Assembly (NCBI GenBank): GCA_030295235.1
Contig: AP026164.1
Span: forward strand, 1,302,001 to 1,366,000
Origin: Fistulifera solaris
Lineage: Eukaryota; Bacillariophyta; Bacillariophyceae; Naviculales; Stauroneidaceae
Length of the DNA stretch: 64,000 bases
Direction: 5' to 3'
The position numbers were made by a program, and so were the translations under genes. Under the pieces are notes generated by a model. It was not told the origin of the DNA, made no database searches, and was given only the letters and a program-made list of their open reading frames with translations. Position 1 is the first letter of the stretch. Each line of letters opens with the position of its first letter. This document shows positions 11,101 to 21,548 of this stretch, in pieces.

Positions 11101-14100
11101 TTCGAAGCGGAGCTGAAGCGGGAGCTACGAGATGCATCAGTCAAAATTGGGATTGAGGCCGCCGCAAATAATTTGCGAAAAATGGCGATGGATGGGCCGT
11201 ACCGACCTGCAGCAATCGTCCACACAGAAAATCGCTTTCTGCATCCAACGGGTGATTTGCCTTTCGTTGGTGTGTCATGTTCGTCAGATCCCAAGGAAGC
11301 TACGTACTTAGCTGCGGTAACTGACCGGGGGGAATCAAGTGATTACCTTGCAATTCCTAGTGGCGTAAAAGTTGACTCACCAAAAATACGCGAGAAGGTT
11401 GTTATGTTTTTGATTCAAACACGACCTGCAGCTGTTATGGTTGGTACCTCCGGCGGCTTTGAAAGCCGGTTGCTTCAGCGAAAAATGGTTGATTTGATAA
11501 ACGAAGCTGTTCAGCGGTGGAATAAGCGTGATATTCAGGGAGAAGACGAAGACGATGATGCTTTTCTTTCACGCCAAGAACAGTTTAGGCAGTTTCAAAC
11601 TAACATTCATGACGACGACGACCAAGATGAGTGGACATGCAACGTTGAGTTAATTGACGATTCAGTCTCGCAGTTGTTTGGACGAAGTGTGCGGTCGAAG
11701 AAAGAGTTTCCAGACCACTCGATGAACTTAAAGTGCGCCATCTCTATTGCTAGATATGCTAAAGATCCTCTTGCCGAACTTGCATATGCTTGGAGTGTGG
11801 CAAGTGACTCAGGTAACTTTGGTACAGAGATGCTTTACCTGAATATTCACCCTTCACAGCAGCTGCTTCCCCGGACAATCCTACTCCGTCATTACGAAAG
11901 GGCTCTTTGTGATATCGTCGCTGAGATCGGGGTGAACCTTAACAAATGTACGGCTTTGGATCATCTGAAAGGCTTGCTTACATTTGTTCCGGGTTTGGGT
12001 CCACGTAAAGCTGCTAACTTGAACCATATGCTTTCTCAAATGGGAGGCGCAATAGCTAAGAGACGGGACCTTCTAGAGAAGCGAGTCCTTGGGCCTGTAG
12101 TTTACAATAATGCAGTTGCATTTTTACGAATTGAAGATGCGGACCAGCTTGCGGACCATATACTTCACCCCCTCGATGGCACCCGGTTGCATCCAGACGT
12201 TTACATTCGTAACAACTGGGCATCGAAAATTGCTTTTGATGCTCTCGAACGAGAAGACCCGAAAACAAAGGAGTCAGCAGCTATCAAAGCCGTGAGAGAT
12301 GTCATGGATGATTCTCATTTGGAAGTCGACAGACTTTTTAAGGCCACCAAAGCGGAGTGGGAGCGACACTATGGTCCAACGTTCAACATTAAAGAGTGGG
12401 ACCCGAGAGTCAATGTTCCTCACGATCAGTGGCGTGACAAAGTGGAAGAATTGGATCTCGACACTTTTGCCAATATGATAGAGCAGAACGGCCATGGGCG
12501 CTGGCATACCCACCTTGAAATGATTAAATGGGAATTTCGCTTGCCAGCAGCCGACCCGCGGAAACCGCTTGAACCACTTTCTGGGGATAAAGTTTTTCAT
12601 TTGATTACAGGTGAAACCGATCAAAGTCTCCGACCCGGCAAGGAAATTACCGGAAAAGTCATCCGCAATGGTGATTTTGGTTCTCGTGTCAAGCTTGAAG
12701 GGGACATTCCTGCGTTTATCCCTCTCAGAAACTTATCTGATGAGCACGTCGAATCCGCTGATGACTTCGTCAGCGTCGGCCAAATTGTGACTGCGGTAGT
12801 GACAGAAGTAAAGAAAGATCACATGACAGTTGATATGAGTTTAAAATTGGAAGACTTTCGTAAGAAGCCTAGTTCCTGGGAACGTCCCACCTCTCTTTTT
12901 TCACTCGACGAATGCTTCGACGTTCAAGCGGCAAATAAAATTGAAGATGACAACGCAAAAAAGAGAGATGCTCATGTCGATGCTCTTCTTGTAAGTCTTG
13001 GAAGAACGGGAGACGACGTCGGTGGACTTCGCCAAGGAAAACGACGTGTTGTTCGACGGGCATGTACCCACCCTGCCTTCCGTAATGCTAAAAACAAAGA
13101 GGTAGAACGCGAGTTACTGGACGGGGGCTCTCAGATGGTTGGAGAGGCGCTCATTCGTCCCAGCAATAAATCAAGCGACTCGTTGGCTATCCATTGGGTT
13201 GTTAAAGAAGGCATGATCAAAGTGATTGAAGTTTTGGAAGAAAATAAGGAAACAGATGCTAGCATTGGAAATATTTTGAAGATAAAGGTATGCTTCGCCG
13301 TTTACACATTCTTGTCCTTGCTTCATTTCTGACCTTGGCATTATTTCAGGACGATGCGTTCGGCAGTATCGACGAACTTCTTGGACGTTTCATTGCCCCC
13401 ATGAACGACTACGTCGAGGAGCTCGTAAGTCATCGTAAATTTCTTGATCTTGCTGAAGAAGAAGTTGATGCTAAGCTCAAGGATGAAAAGAAGGCCAACC
13501 CGAAGTCCATTCCTTATGCACTCTGTTGGCTTGAAATGCACCCCGGCTATGCTTCTTTGCGTTTCGTTGCGTCTTCGACTCCGAGAAACCACACTATTGG
13601 AATCAGCCCAAAAGGATTCTCTTGGAATTCAATTACGTATGCCAATCTGGATGTTCTAATTGACAGTTTTAAGAAGAATCCTCGTGGTTCGGTCCCGAAA
13701 CCGAAGGAACTTCCATCTGTCCGTAAGCCTCCAGCACCCCCAGTACCCTCTCGACTACCGACGGAAAACAGATGGGGTGCAAAGCCACTTCCACCAGCCG
13801 CAACAGCTACTGGTTGGAATCAAGCGCAAGCGCCTCCGCCTTCTACTAAAGTTGGTTGGGGGCACCATCCGGAGGTCCTCCTGCTGCTGCGAAGGTTGGA
13901 TGGGGTGCGCCATCTCCTGCTCCTCCTGTTGCCGCAAAGGTTGGGTGGGGTGAACCGTCTTCAGCTCCTCCCCCGACATACGCGGCTCCTCCCGCCGTCG
14001 GTTGGGGCGCCCTATCCCGGCAAACGGGTACAGGTTGGCAACCTCAGAGAGCTCCTCCTCCTCCTAGACCTCAATCGCAGCATCAGCCCCCACCACCTGG

Positions 14101-14337
14101 ACCGTCAGCAATGCATCGCCCTCCCCACCGAACTTGCCTCCACCGCCAATGTACAACCAGGCTCCGCCGCCAAGGCCTCCCCCACCGAGACCCGTTCCAA
14201 ACTTGCCGCCTCCTGCAGCCCGACCACCACCTGATTACGGCTTTGGTGGCGACTTTCCACCCCCACAGGATTCCGGACAAGGTCGCGGTCGCGGACGAGG
14301 ACGTACTTTGCCTGCTTGGATGTCAAAAGGACAGTAA
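8171..14337 (+). CDS. SPT6: Transcription elongation factor SPT6
   Basis: SPT6 is the histone chaperone and elongation factor that travels with RNA polymerase II. Seen in order: a very acidic N-terminus (8171-9100), a conserved helical segment to 9610, and a coiled coil (9620-10020). Then come the Tex-like core with YqgF (about 11270-11480) and helix-hairpin-helix (VPGLGPRKAA, near 11985), an S1 domain (12640-12850) and tandem SH2 (from about 13040). The tail is Pro/Gly/Trp-rich and ends RGRGRGRTLPAWMSKGQ. Introns lie at 9816-9891 and 13288-13349. Frame breaks at homopolymers near 8631, 9608, 10010, 10067, 13860 and 14124 are each fixed by one base. The tail repeats VGWG with PAPP spacers, and it replaces the usual extreme C-terminus. 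The identity is secure. Confidence 0.93.
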
Positions 14338-14751
14338 GGTGTTAGGTCGTGCGTGCGCTTATCTAGCGCGATACTTAGGATGTAGGAAACGTCTAGCTAA
14401 ATAACAAAAGGTCTTTTGAACAGATTTTTGATCAGCAATGATCGATCAAGCGGGATCGATGATGAAGAAAGAGAGCTTGTGTCTTGTTTGTTCGTGTAAT
14501 TTACGGTAGGGAAAGTGTTGCAGTACCGTACAGATACGAACACATTCTTTGCCTAAGAAAGACACAGGAAAAGTTTCCGTTCAAAAATCACCATTGCCCC
14601 TTGATAAATAAATTGCCGACAGAATGACGACGAGACGAGAAGCGACAAGGTGAAAAACGATGAACGCATATTATTTATTCAATTTTATTGAATCTCCTGT
14701 TTGAATCACAAGTCATGCCTCACTTGCTCTCGCGAATGAGTCCTCCCGCGA
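14338..14751. other. Intergenic region after SPT6
   Basis: These 414 bp hold no supported gene. The region is AT-rich toward 14670-14700 (ttatttattcaattttattg), which would suit the SPT6 3' end or the promoter of the next gene. Nothing else stands out. Confidence 0.45.
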
Positions 14752-15895
14752 GCCATGAAGCAGTTTAACTTCTTTGCGTGGGCATCTCTGGTTACGAGGT
14801 TAAAAGTAACTATGGCATTACACGGAGGGGGTATTTCACTCTGCGACGATTTAAAGACGGTTTGCGTCGATGGTGGACACTGTGCGAAAAGAAAAAAGCC
14901 AAGAGTGTTTTTGTGAATGTCTCGATAGTTCTGTGAACTGTGCAATGGAAGTTAGCGATTTGTGTTCGAGAACTGCCATCAGGGATGGACATTTAATTTC
15001 GCCAAGTCAAATTTTCGGTTTTTGTATAAACAAAGGGCAATGCGCTACGAGCGGCGACGAAAGGTTTTACTGCGTCTGTAACGAAAGCACATTTACTGGC
15101 CTCCACTGTGAGATTTCCACGGAACGATATTTGCAGCAAGGTATACCAACAGCAGCACCCGCTGCTTTCAACTCAACAATTACTGCCATCCCTTCATTTG
15201 CCCCATCAAAAGCAAATCAATCGGATGCTCCAAATAACAGCCAGCCTTCATTAGCGCCTTCCTCTTTCAATGATACAGTATTTAGGCCATCCTTGGCACC
15301 CTCTATCGGAACCAATAGGAGCGTGGCGCCTACTTCTTCTGCATCGCCTTCGGCATCCTTCGTGCCCACAACAGTATGGCCTTCTACTTCCAACTTTCCT
15401 ACTACAGCTTCACCTACAGTCACCTGGTTTCCAACGGCAAGTGCTATTCCTACTATAACATCACTTCCCACTTTGACAGCAATACCATCCACTTCGGAGC
15501 CTTCCAGCAATCCGTCGGCAAGTCCCTCCATAGCCCCGAGTCTTGCGGTCACAACTGCTAATCCAACAAAACGACCCGTACAAGAACGCCCGGCAGTTCC
15601 AGAACCGCCTACTTTTCTTGCTCCTGTACCATACAACGATGACGATGTCCCGGAGGAGAAACAGAGTCTACCAAAGGGCGCTTCGATTGGAATGGGACTA
15701 CTTGCGGTTGCAGCGGTGTTGTTAATGATATTTTTCTGTACGCGACGACGACGACGAGGACGCTACAGACAAGCCGGTCGCATCAACGACGGTGACCTGG
15801 AGTTGACGACGAACTACCTAGACGATCAAGACGATTGGGCAAACCAAAGACCGCTCACAGCTGGTAGTCGTCGCGTCGACGATGAGCTGCTGTAA
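14752..15895 (+). CDS. EGF-like, Ser/Thr/Pro-rich single-pass membrane protein
   Basis: A cysteine-rich head contains two EGF-like modules: CVDGGHC...CFCEC at about 14860-14930, and CINKGQC...YCVCNESTFTGLHCE at about 15025-15115. It is followed by ~150 residues rich in PS, PT, NPS and SAP repeats, then one membrane helix (GMGLLAVAAVLLMIFF, near 15700). A short basic cytoplasmic tail starts with RRRRRGRYR. The proposed ATG at 14752 needs one base removed from the A6 run near 14895; the frame from 14870 on is uninterrupted. The layout fits a type I glycoprotein at the cell surface, possibly adhesion- or wall-related, which is inferred. The N-terminal signal sequence is not convincing, so the true start may lie upstream. 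Confidence 0.65.
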
Positions 15896-16252
15896 TCGAT
15901 GAAATATAGTGATTCTCATACAATGGTAACCTGCAATAGCGGACATATCTAGAATATGTAAATTTTATTTTAGAAATGTTGCGCCAAAGGAAGCTGGGTA
16001 CGTACCGTACTGGTAGTCTAGGTTCTAGGTCCAAAAATGTGTGAGGAATGATGTTGAGGACAAAGGAAACCATCGTTCGTCTGTCCGCTACAAGGTACCG
16101 GTACCGGTACCAGCGATTTGCGAGCGTCTTTTTATTGTTTCCATAATTCTTGCTTTCATTGCTCACAACTCCCAATAAAACCACCACCAACAACACAAAT
16201 CCACTCTGTTCTAGCTTTGCTTGTATTTTTTCAGACTGTCGAGTAATTTCTT
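15896..16252. other. Intergenic region with a short GGTACC array
   Basis: These 357 bp hold no gene. The run CAAGGTACCGGTACCGGTAC at 16092 is one of several GGTACC/ACCGGT arrays in the window. A second GTACC-rich patch (gggtacgtaccgtactggta) lies near 15999. Confidence 0.55.
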
Positions 16253-16531
16253 ATGCAACCAAAAGAAGTTGTTGATTTAAGCTTGTTTCTGAGCGAGTGG
16301 TCGCGGTGTCTTACGGCGAAATATCAACGCGATCGACTGTATCGTTTCGGGAAGTTTGATGATTGTGGATCGCAGTGGCAAGATTTCAAGAAATCGCTTC
16401 GCGCCAAGGTCATCAAGGATGAGAACGAGGCACTTAAACTTATTGAACAAACCTCGTATTACAATCGTACATTCGTCTCGCCGACGGTAGGAGTTATTTG
16501 GGAAGCCAAAGAGCAACCCGGTTGGCACTGA
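16253..16531 (+). CDS. DUF3128 / C22orf39 (PANTS)-type small protein
   Basis: This is a 92-residue frame with a clear stop. The pattern of a short helical segment (FLSEWSRCLTAKYQRDRLYR), then GSQWQDFKKSLRAK and a C-terminal IWEAKEQPGWH matches the small UPF0545/DUF3128 family. That family includes human C22orf39 (PANTS) and yeast Emi1. Family members are poorly understood; some are linked to mitochondria. Cysteines usually found in this family are reduced here. The assignment rests on overall length and the terminal W-x10-PxWH-like signature, so it is moderate. Confidence 0.6.
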   Translation: MQPKEVVDLSLFLSEWSRCLTAKYQRDRLYRFGKFDDCGSQWQDFKKSLRAKVIKDENEALKLIEQTSYYNRTFVSPTVGVIWEAKEQPGWH

Positions 16532-17526
16532 GTTCCAGACATACACAGCGACTTGTCGGAAAATCAAAGGCTTTGCTTGATTCTGCTTACGGAAATATTC
16601 CACGGCGATTCGAAGAGTCAACTTAACAGAACTGAGAAACAGTTTCTACAGGACAGCGAAAGTATCTCTTGCATTGCCAATTTGAAGGATGGCCCTAAGT
16701 GATGACCGTTTGTATTATCAGTTGACGACTAATGGTAGAGTACTCATTGAGAAGTGATTAGTTGGTTCATGTCGGCAGAAGTTTGTAAGAAATGCAAGAA
16801 AAGGTATAAAACGCCATCTATCTAATTTTGCGGTTGATGCACGTACCTCCATTTGGAAAACTCTGATATGGTTGGTTGGTTGAGAGCTCCTGGCAAGCTA
16901 TATTGGATCATTTTTAGCTATCTTGAACTGGGCACCTTAGTCGGCACCATTGCGTCAAGAAAAATTATCAATTGGTAGACAGCGTGTTTTCCCTAGTTCC
17001 TTCCAACAAAGTTCCATAAAGAGTCGTCCCTGAAACAACAATCACCAAACGATATTGACGAAAAAATCATAATGACTATGAGATCACTCCGTATATTGTC
17101 ATTTATTCATTTATTATCATCTTAGAGCATTCACTATAAGTAGAAAGAAGAACTCGTGAATGAAGTACTTACCCCACCGGTACTCAAAATGCCGTCACTA
17201 TATTCGGATTTGGCAGATAGGGGTGGTAAGAACTTTTGCTTTTTGGAAATTGGCAGCAAGACTCGCGCCCACCTCCCAAAAAAATAGAGTTGTTACCCGC
17301 TTTCGGATTTAGGAAACAAACGCCCGACTCACTTGCTCTACGCAATTTCTACGTCGTTTTTGTACTGATTCAGTTTCCGTCCAACGTTTGAAAATCAAAA
17401 CTATCAAAACTCTCCGTTGAAAGAATTTCACCTCGTAAACATTGTGCTTCCCTCCTTCCGAGTTTCCTAAACACATCTGTTTGAAATACTTTTCTCGTTT
17501 GTGATGTTTTACTATTCTTATTTCTC
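16532..17526. other. Intergenic region, no gene seen
   Basis: These 995 bp contain no ORF of note, no tRNA-like sequence and no strong repeat. The right part adjoins the Harbinger remnant and may hold its degraded end, but no terminal inverted repeat could be matched to the region right of 18890. Confidence 0.45.
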
Positions 17527-18060
17527 GTGACTTCTGTTGCCTTCTCGAATTGTTTGGATATTCTCGAACAGTTGCCTCAGTTCGCCTTCACCGAAGTACA
17601 GAGTGATATTGATCATTCGTTGGTAAATGGAAGGGTTTATTCGTCGGTTAAAACTCTTCGCCCTATGGGATCAAAGGTTGCTAAGCGAGAAAAGGAGGAA
17701 AGCATGAAAGCCGAGGCAATGGCAGCAAAGAAGCTCAAAGTTCTTGAGAGTCTTGCTGATTCTGGTCGTATTCTTGCCTTTGCATTTCAGAGCGAGACAT
17801 TTACCAACCTGGCTGCTGTTTTCGAGCAACGCGGTGAGAAAAGCCAGGCTCAGGCTTTTCTTAAGAAGGCTGTCGCTCTTGCAAATGGAGTTCCTGGTAC
17901 CGACATGTCTGTTCCCTTGGTGTCGTCCGACAACGAGAATTCTCCTAATGCGACCGAGAAAGACCACGGCGGTGACGGAAAAGAGAATGATCCTTCACTT
18001 GCAGTCCCACAGAACATTGAGATTTGCCGCTCCTGCGAGAAAATCCATTACCTGCGATGA
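17527..18060 (+). pseudogene. Myb/NAM-associated-like accessory ORF of a PIF/Harbinger element (remnant)
   Basis: The frame has no convincing ATG near its 5' end (the first in-frame start is GTG) and begins abruptly. Residues LRPMGSKVAKREKEES followed by an Ala/Lys/Glu-rich helix resemble the NAM-associated C-terminal domain. That domain is common in the DNA-binding partner protein encoded by PIF/Harbinger transposons. The transposase-like remnant at 18230-18890 converges on it from the other strand, 169 bp away, which supports reading both as one element. The stretch could alternatively be an independent small gene. No Myb/SANT triplet of tryptophans is visible. Confidence 0.45.
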
Positions 18061-18229
18061 ATCCGACTTGATCTTCGAAGTCGTAGGACGCACCAACGAC
18101 AACAACAACAAAAACGACAACAACGACACCGACAAGAGTAATGAGTGAAGAGGCTCCAGCATTAGGTCGTACACTTAGATTTTAGGATAAATTTAGTAGG
18201 TTTTAATTATTAATATTTCATGTTATCAT

Positions 18230-18890
18230 CTACTTTTTGAACTTTGACATAATTGCTCTGTATAGAAGCATATGCTCTTCAAGATTTACCAACTCATGCC
18301 ATCTCCCACTAATTGCTGGTAGAGAAGCTTCAGATTCCAAACCTACGACGGGATCTTCTGCTGCATTCAATTACATCTTGCACCAATTGCATCCAGGTTA
18401 TGAAGCTCAATTGGTTTTTTAATGAATTGAAAGCTGCGCTGAAGAACACCGAACGCTTCGCTCAATGTCTTTACCGCCTTCCTGTCAAGAGGTGTATCGT
18501 TTTTCTAAATCGTTTGTCGGTTCCTTTATGCCTTTCACTAAACGACTCCAGAATTCATAAAGTCTTCCATTATGCGTTGGAATCGGGCCGGAGAAATGCG
18601 AACATGTTATAAAACTGTTTGTCGTTGAACCTTGGCTGGGGACCAAGGTAATCAGTAAGGATGCGCTGCAAAGCAGCAGCGTGATTGTAAGAGTTAAGCT
18701 TGGGCCTTGGGTGTTTCTTGTGACGATGCTTGCGGGCGACAGGGTCGGTTTCGGGCAAAGTGTCCTCCATTTCATCGGATAAAATTTTTGACGATGCTTC
18801 CAGAAAATAGCGCAGCAGCAGCAGCCTTTGCCGCTGCTTGCTGCGAGTGATGCGCTGCAGTATTTCAGCTTCGGCAGCTGAAGCCTCCAT
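18230..18890 (-). pseudogene. PIF/Harbinger transposase remnant (internally deleted)
   Basis: Reading leftward from an ATG at 18890, the N-terminal part has a polybasic stretch, then YLGPQPRFNDKQFYNMF and, in the next frame, RISPARFQRIMEDFMNSG. That is the conserved head of Harbinger-type transposases. It jumps to a C-terminal block KDIERS-FGVLQRSFQFIKKP and IELHNLDAIGARC, and then RWHELVNLEEHMLLYRAIM at the end. The central catalytic DDE region is missing and several frame changes and stops occur, so this is a dead fragment of about 220 codons against the usual 350-450. The match is by family pattern from memory. Confidence 0.7.
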
Positions 18891-19425
18891 GATAAAGGAT
18901 GAAATGATGAACAGGAATGTGATTTGAGTTGAACGAGAAATTACGCAAAAACGAAAATGTCGAGGGGACTCGATCGAACAAGACTGAATCGGAATTATCT
19001 GCCACACGGCATTCACTACTACATTGGTAGCAAGACTGGTTATGAGTACAAAAAAATTGGCAACTGGCATGCAGATTCGGTTGTTGCCATTTCCGGATGT
19101 AGTGACTGCTCTTACGAGACAAATTGAGATCTTTCACGGAGCGTTCCACTGTTCAGTGAACAAAAGGGTTAGGGTTTTAAGTCGCAGTCTCGCTTTATAA
19201 AAATACTCCGAGTATTTCTTATTTTGGTGCTCAAAATTTTGCCGGCATGGAATTGCGTATTTTGCAAATTTCTCATCAACAAATCTTTCTTTCTATATTT
19301 GAAAATAGGATCCAGGCCAACCATTCACCTCCGAAAGTAACAAGAACCGTCTCAGGCCTTGACATAAAGTGAGGCTTCAGGCGGAAAACAAAACGAAATA
19401 CAACAACGCACAACCCGTTGCAAGC
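18891..19425. other. Intergenic region right of the Harbinger remnant
   Basis: These 535 bp hold no supported gene. A short telomere-like word (aaagggttagggtttta) occurs near 19163, and a perfect 6-bp hairpin (gttcactgttcagtgaac) lies at 19141-19160. Neither is long enough to call a telomere remnant or a transposon end. Confidence 0.4.
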
Positions 19426-20319
19426 ATGGGAAAACACTGGCGAACAACAGTCCTGCACATTCTCGTCGTTTTCTCAGCAGGACGTGACACTATTTGTTTA
19501 TCGTCATCTCCTGATCAAGAAGCTCGAACTAGTCATGACAGAAGCGAAAGTCCTATACTGAATATTCCATTACGTCAACAGCCCAGTCTAACCAGAAAGC
19601 CTGTGCTAGAAAGCCCTTTGAGTGAGATACTGGAAGGCCTCACCAAAGACGATGTACCTTCTGACTTTCACCAACGATTGATTAATGAGGAAGAAGAGGA
19701 ACAAGCTAAATCCTTACTCGCTTCACAATCTGCCTTGCAGTTCCGAAATGCCGTCAACTTCCTTTTGAAAGTCGCCGGCGCTGGTTCTATTTTGCTGCTC
19801 GCTGCACATTTCTTACAGGGTGCGTCCCTCCTCCACGTCTGGAACGATCTTTCTCATGTTTTAAAAATAACGAGCCTTCTATGGTTTCCCTGCCTCTGGA
19901 TTCGACCGTCTCATATGCTGGGGGACTCGTTGTCATTTGCGAAATTCTTTGTGGGGCCCGACTTTAGTTCCTACGTGATGAACAATTTCTTGCCCACAAT
20001 GGGAACTACTGTCAAACAAATCATTACAGCGGAGCTATGGGGGCACTTTTGGAAAGTGACCTCGAAGAAGATAAGCATTGTCATGGGAAAGCCGCCGCGG
20101 GATCGCGATAGCGACCCGGGCGAATCATACGTTCCCGAATGGCTGAGTACAGGTTACTCCTTCGTCGCGTCTACTATTGAGAAAGGATGCACGAAGCTAC
20201 TACAAAAAACCATGCAAAAGCACTTTCATCAATCGATTGAGTCAGTTTCATCGTTTGTAATGGTATCGCTACGTGATTCTCTTTTTCAACCGAAAAGTGG
20301 CAACGGACTAGACGTATGA
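19426..20319 (+). CDS. Hypothetical secreted or ER/membrane protein
   Basis: The likely start is the ATG at 19426, giving about 297 residues. It opens MGKHWRTTVLHILVVFSAG, a plausible signal peptide. A polar, acidic region follows (LINEEEEEQAKSLLAS), then hydrophobic helices AGAGSILLLAAHFLQGASLL and ITSLLWFPCLWIRP. The C-terminal half is amphipathic, with no recognised motif. I do not recognise the family. It has one uninterrupted exon and codon use like its neighbours. It ends 80 bp before the convergent gene at 20400. Confidence 0.6.
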   Translation: MGKHWRTTVLHILVVFSAGRDTICLSSSPDQEARTSHDRSESPILNIPLRQQPSLTRKPVLESPLSEILEGLTKDDVPSDFHQRLINEEEEEQAKSLLASQSALQFRNAVNFLLKVAGAGSILLLAAHFLQGASLLHVWNDLSHVLKITSLLWFPCLWIRPSHMLGDSLSFAKFFVGPDFSSYVMNNFLPTMGTTVKQIITAELWGHFWKVTSKKISIVMGKPPRDRDSDPGESYVPEWLSTGYSFVASTIEKGCTKLLQKTMQKHFHQSIESVSSFVMVSLRDSLFQPKSGNGLDV

Positions 20320-20399
20320 ACAGACGATTTTTTCATATACAAAACGATGCCTTCGGCGTTTTCTATTTAAGAACAGTTGCACAGTTCGCTTACGAATCG

Positions 20400-20923
20400 T
20401 TAATTGTCATCGTCACCTTCTTCTTTGCCTTCAACAATAATGAACTGTTTCAACTCTACCCACAGCCTTTCTCTCGCTTCCCCTTCCAGCGCTCCATCTA
20501 GTTTTGCAGACCGCTCCTGACCATCAGATGCGAACCATAACTTTGAGATGTGCGTATCACCTTCATCTAATGGTAACGCCGTATCATCGGATATGTAAAT
20601 AGGAGGGCCTTTGTCGAGCAGCCGTCGCAGCTCGGCTTGGCAGTCCGTTTTCTTGACGCGTTCTACATATTGATGAAATTGTTCGTCCAGGAGCTTTTGT
20701 ACGACTTCTAGTTCAAAGAGGGAGGGCTTCCATTTCAAGCTGGGGAACGACTGATACTCGACTGGTTAAATACAATTTGATGAGTGATTATGAACGAAAT
20801 AGTGACTTTTGAAAACACAAACAAAGGCTCACCGTAATTTCCGTCTTCTACTGTTATATCTTCCATGGTGCAAAGGCAGCACATCCCCTCTGGAGGCGTT
20901 CCATGTTCATCACTGTCCGACAT
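20400..20923 (-). CDS. Conserved-looking 150-aa hypothetical protein
   Basis: Two exons, 20833-20923 and 20400-20761, flank a 71-nt GT-AG intron (20762-20832). The codon split TAC G|TC GAG keeps the frame and gives 150 residues. The N-terminus contains MCCLCTMEDITVEDGNY, a small Cys cluster. The body has an acidic helix, then GPPIYISDDTALP and KLWFASDGQERSAKLDG, and the tail is acidic (EEGDDDN). The clean splice and even codon pattern argue for a real gene. The family is not recognised; no catalytic motif is seen. Confidence 0.6.
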
Positions 20924-21049
20924 TTTAGAAAGAGTAGTAGAGTTTGTTTCAGAAATACTTGAGACATATGACTTGACGAAGAGACGACAAGCCGATTATC
21001 ACAAAAGCGTCGTCGATCTTATAATACTCCGGTATTGTTTACCTCATTA

Positions 21050-21077
21050 TTCATGACTGAAATGCAGTCGTGGTAGC
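21050..21077 (-). repeat. GACTGCATTTCAGTC repeat family, inverse copy
   Basis: The sequence ATTCATGACTGAAATGCAGT then CGTGGTA is identical to the core of the 7.85-kb copy over the first 27 bases. Confidence 0.7.
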
Positions 21078-21270
21078 CTTGAACCTCGCATACATTTTGG
21101 GACTGTGGGAATACCAAAGTCAACGACCTTCATAGTTGATCGACATAAAATATTGAGACGTGCAATGCATGTGATGCTGATGGTTAAACCATCGCACGAA
21201 CAACAAATCTTGCTCAACCAAACATGAGAGCGAAATGAAGGTAGGCAGCAGTTTGGATCAAAAGAATAGA

Positions 21271-21326
21271 ACTCGTGACTGCAATGCAGTCGTGGTGAAC
21301 GATCGCCAACACTTTGGCCCTATAGT
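21271..21326 (-). repeat. GACTGCATTTCAGTC repeat family, inverse copy with perfect palindrome
   Basis: The core here is GACTGCAATGCAGTC, nearly a perfect palindrome, followed by GTGGTGAACGATCGCCAACA and CTTTGGCCCTATAG. It keeps the distal CCAAAGTGTTG end of the family. Confidence 0.65.
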
Positions 21327-21548
21327 ACCTTGTCATGTAACAAAATAGGGCATGAGTTTTGCAAAGAATACGGAGTACGGAGAAATGGTGATAGTTATTG
21401 CATCGTGATAAGGACAATTGTATTGTAGTTCACAAGCTTGCAAAAGTGATTGTTAAATGACTGTGTGCAAAGAAAGGGGCTGAACGTAAGCCCGATTAGC
21501 AGAGATTCTGATTTTGCCGTTCAGCGGATTCTATCGCTCTTATATGCC

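Larger units (their letters stand above)
20924..21548. other. Intergenic region with two repeat copies
   Basis: These 625 bp between two leftward genes contain two inverse copies of the GACTGCATTTCAGTC family (21050-21077 and 21271-21326). No coding frame is supported. The right part is the 3' flank of the K+ channel gene. Confidence 0.55.

Noticed and set aside
14083-14326. Antisense Arg/Gly/Trp-rich frames opposite the SPT6 tail
   Set aside because: They are complements of the Pro-rich C-terminal repeat and unsupported by any motif.
8171-14337. Programmed ribosomal frameshifting in SPT6 and other broken genes
   Set aside because: Breaks fall at many unrelated homopolymers in many genes and both directions, without a shared slippery heptamer or downstream structure; sequence error is simpler.
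15217-15636. Antisense Gly/Val-rich frame opposite the EGF-like protein
   Set aside because: It is the complement of Ser/Pro/Thr repeats on the plus strand and has no homology.
19163-19180. Interstitial telomere (ggttagggtttta)
   Set aside because: Only about two units; too short to distinguish from chance.
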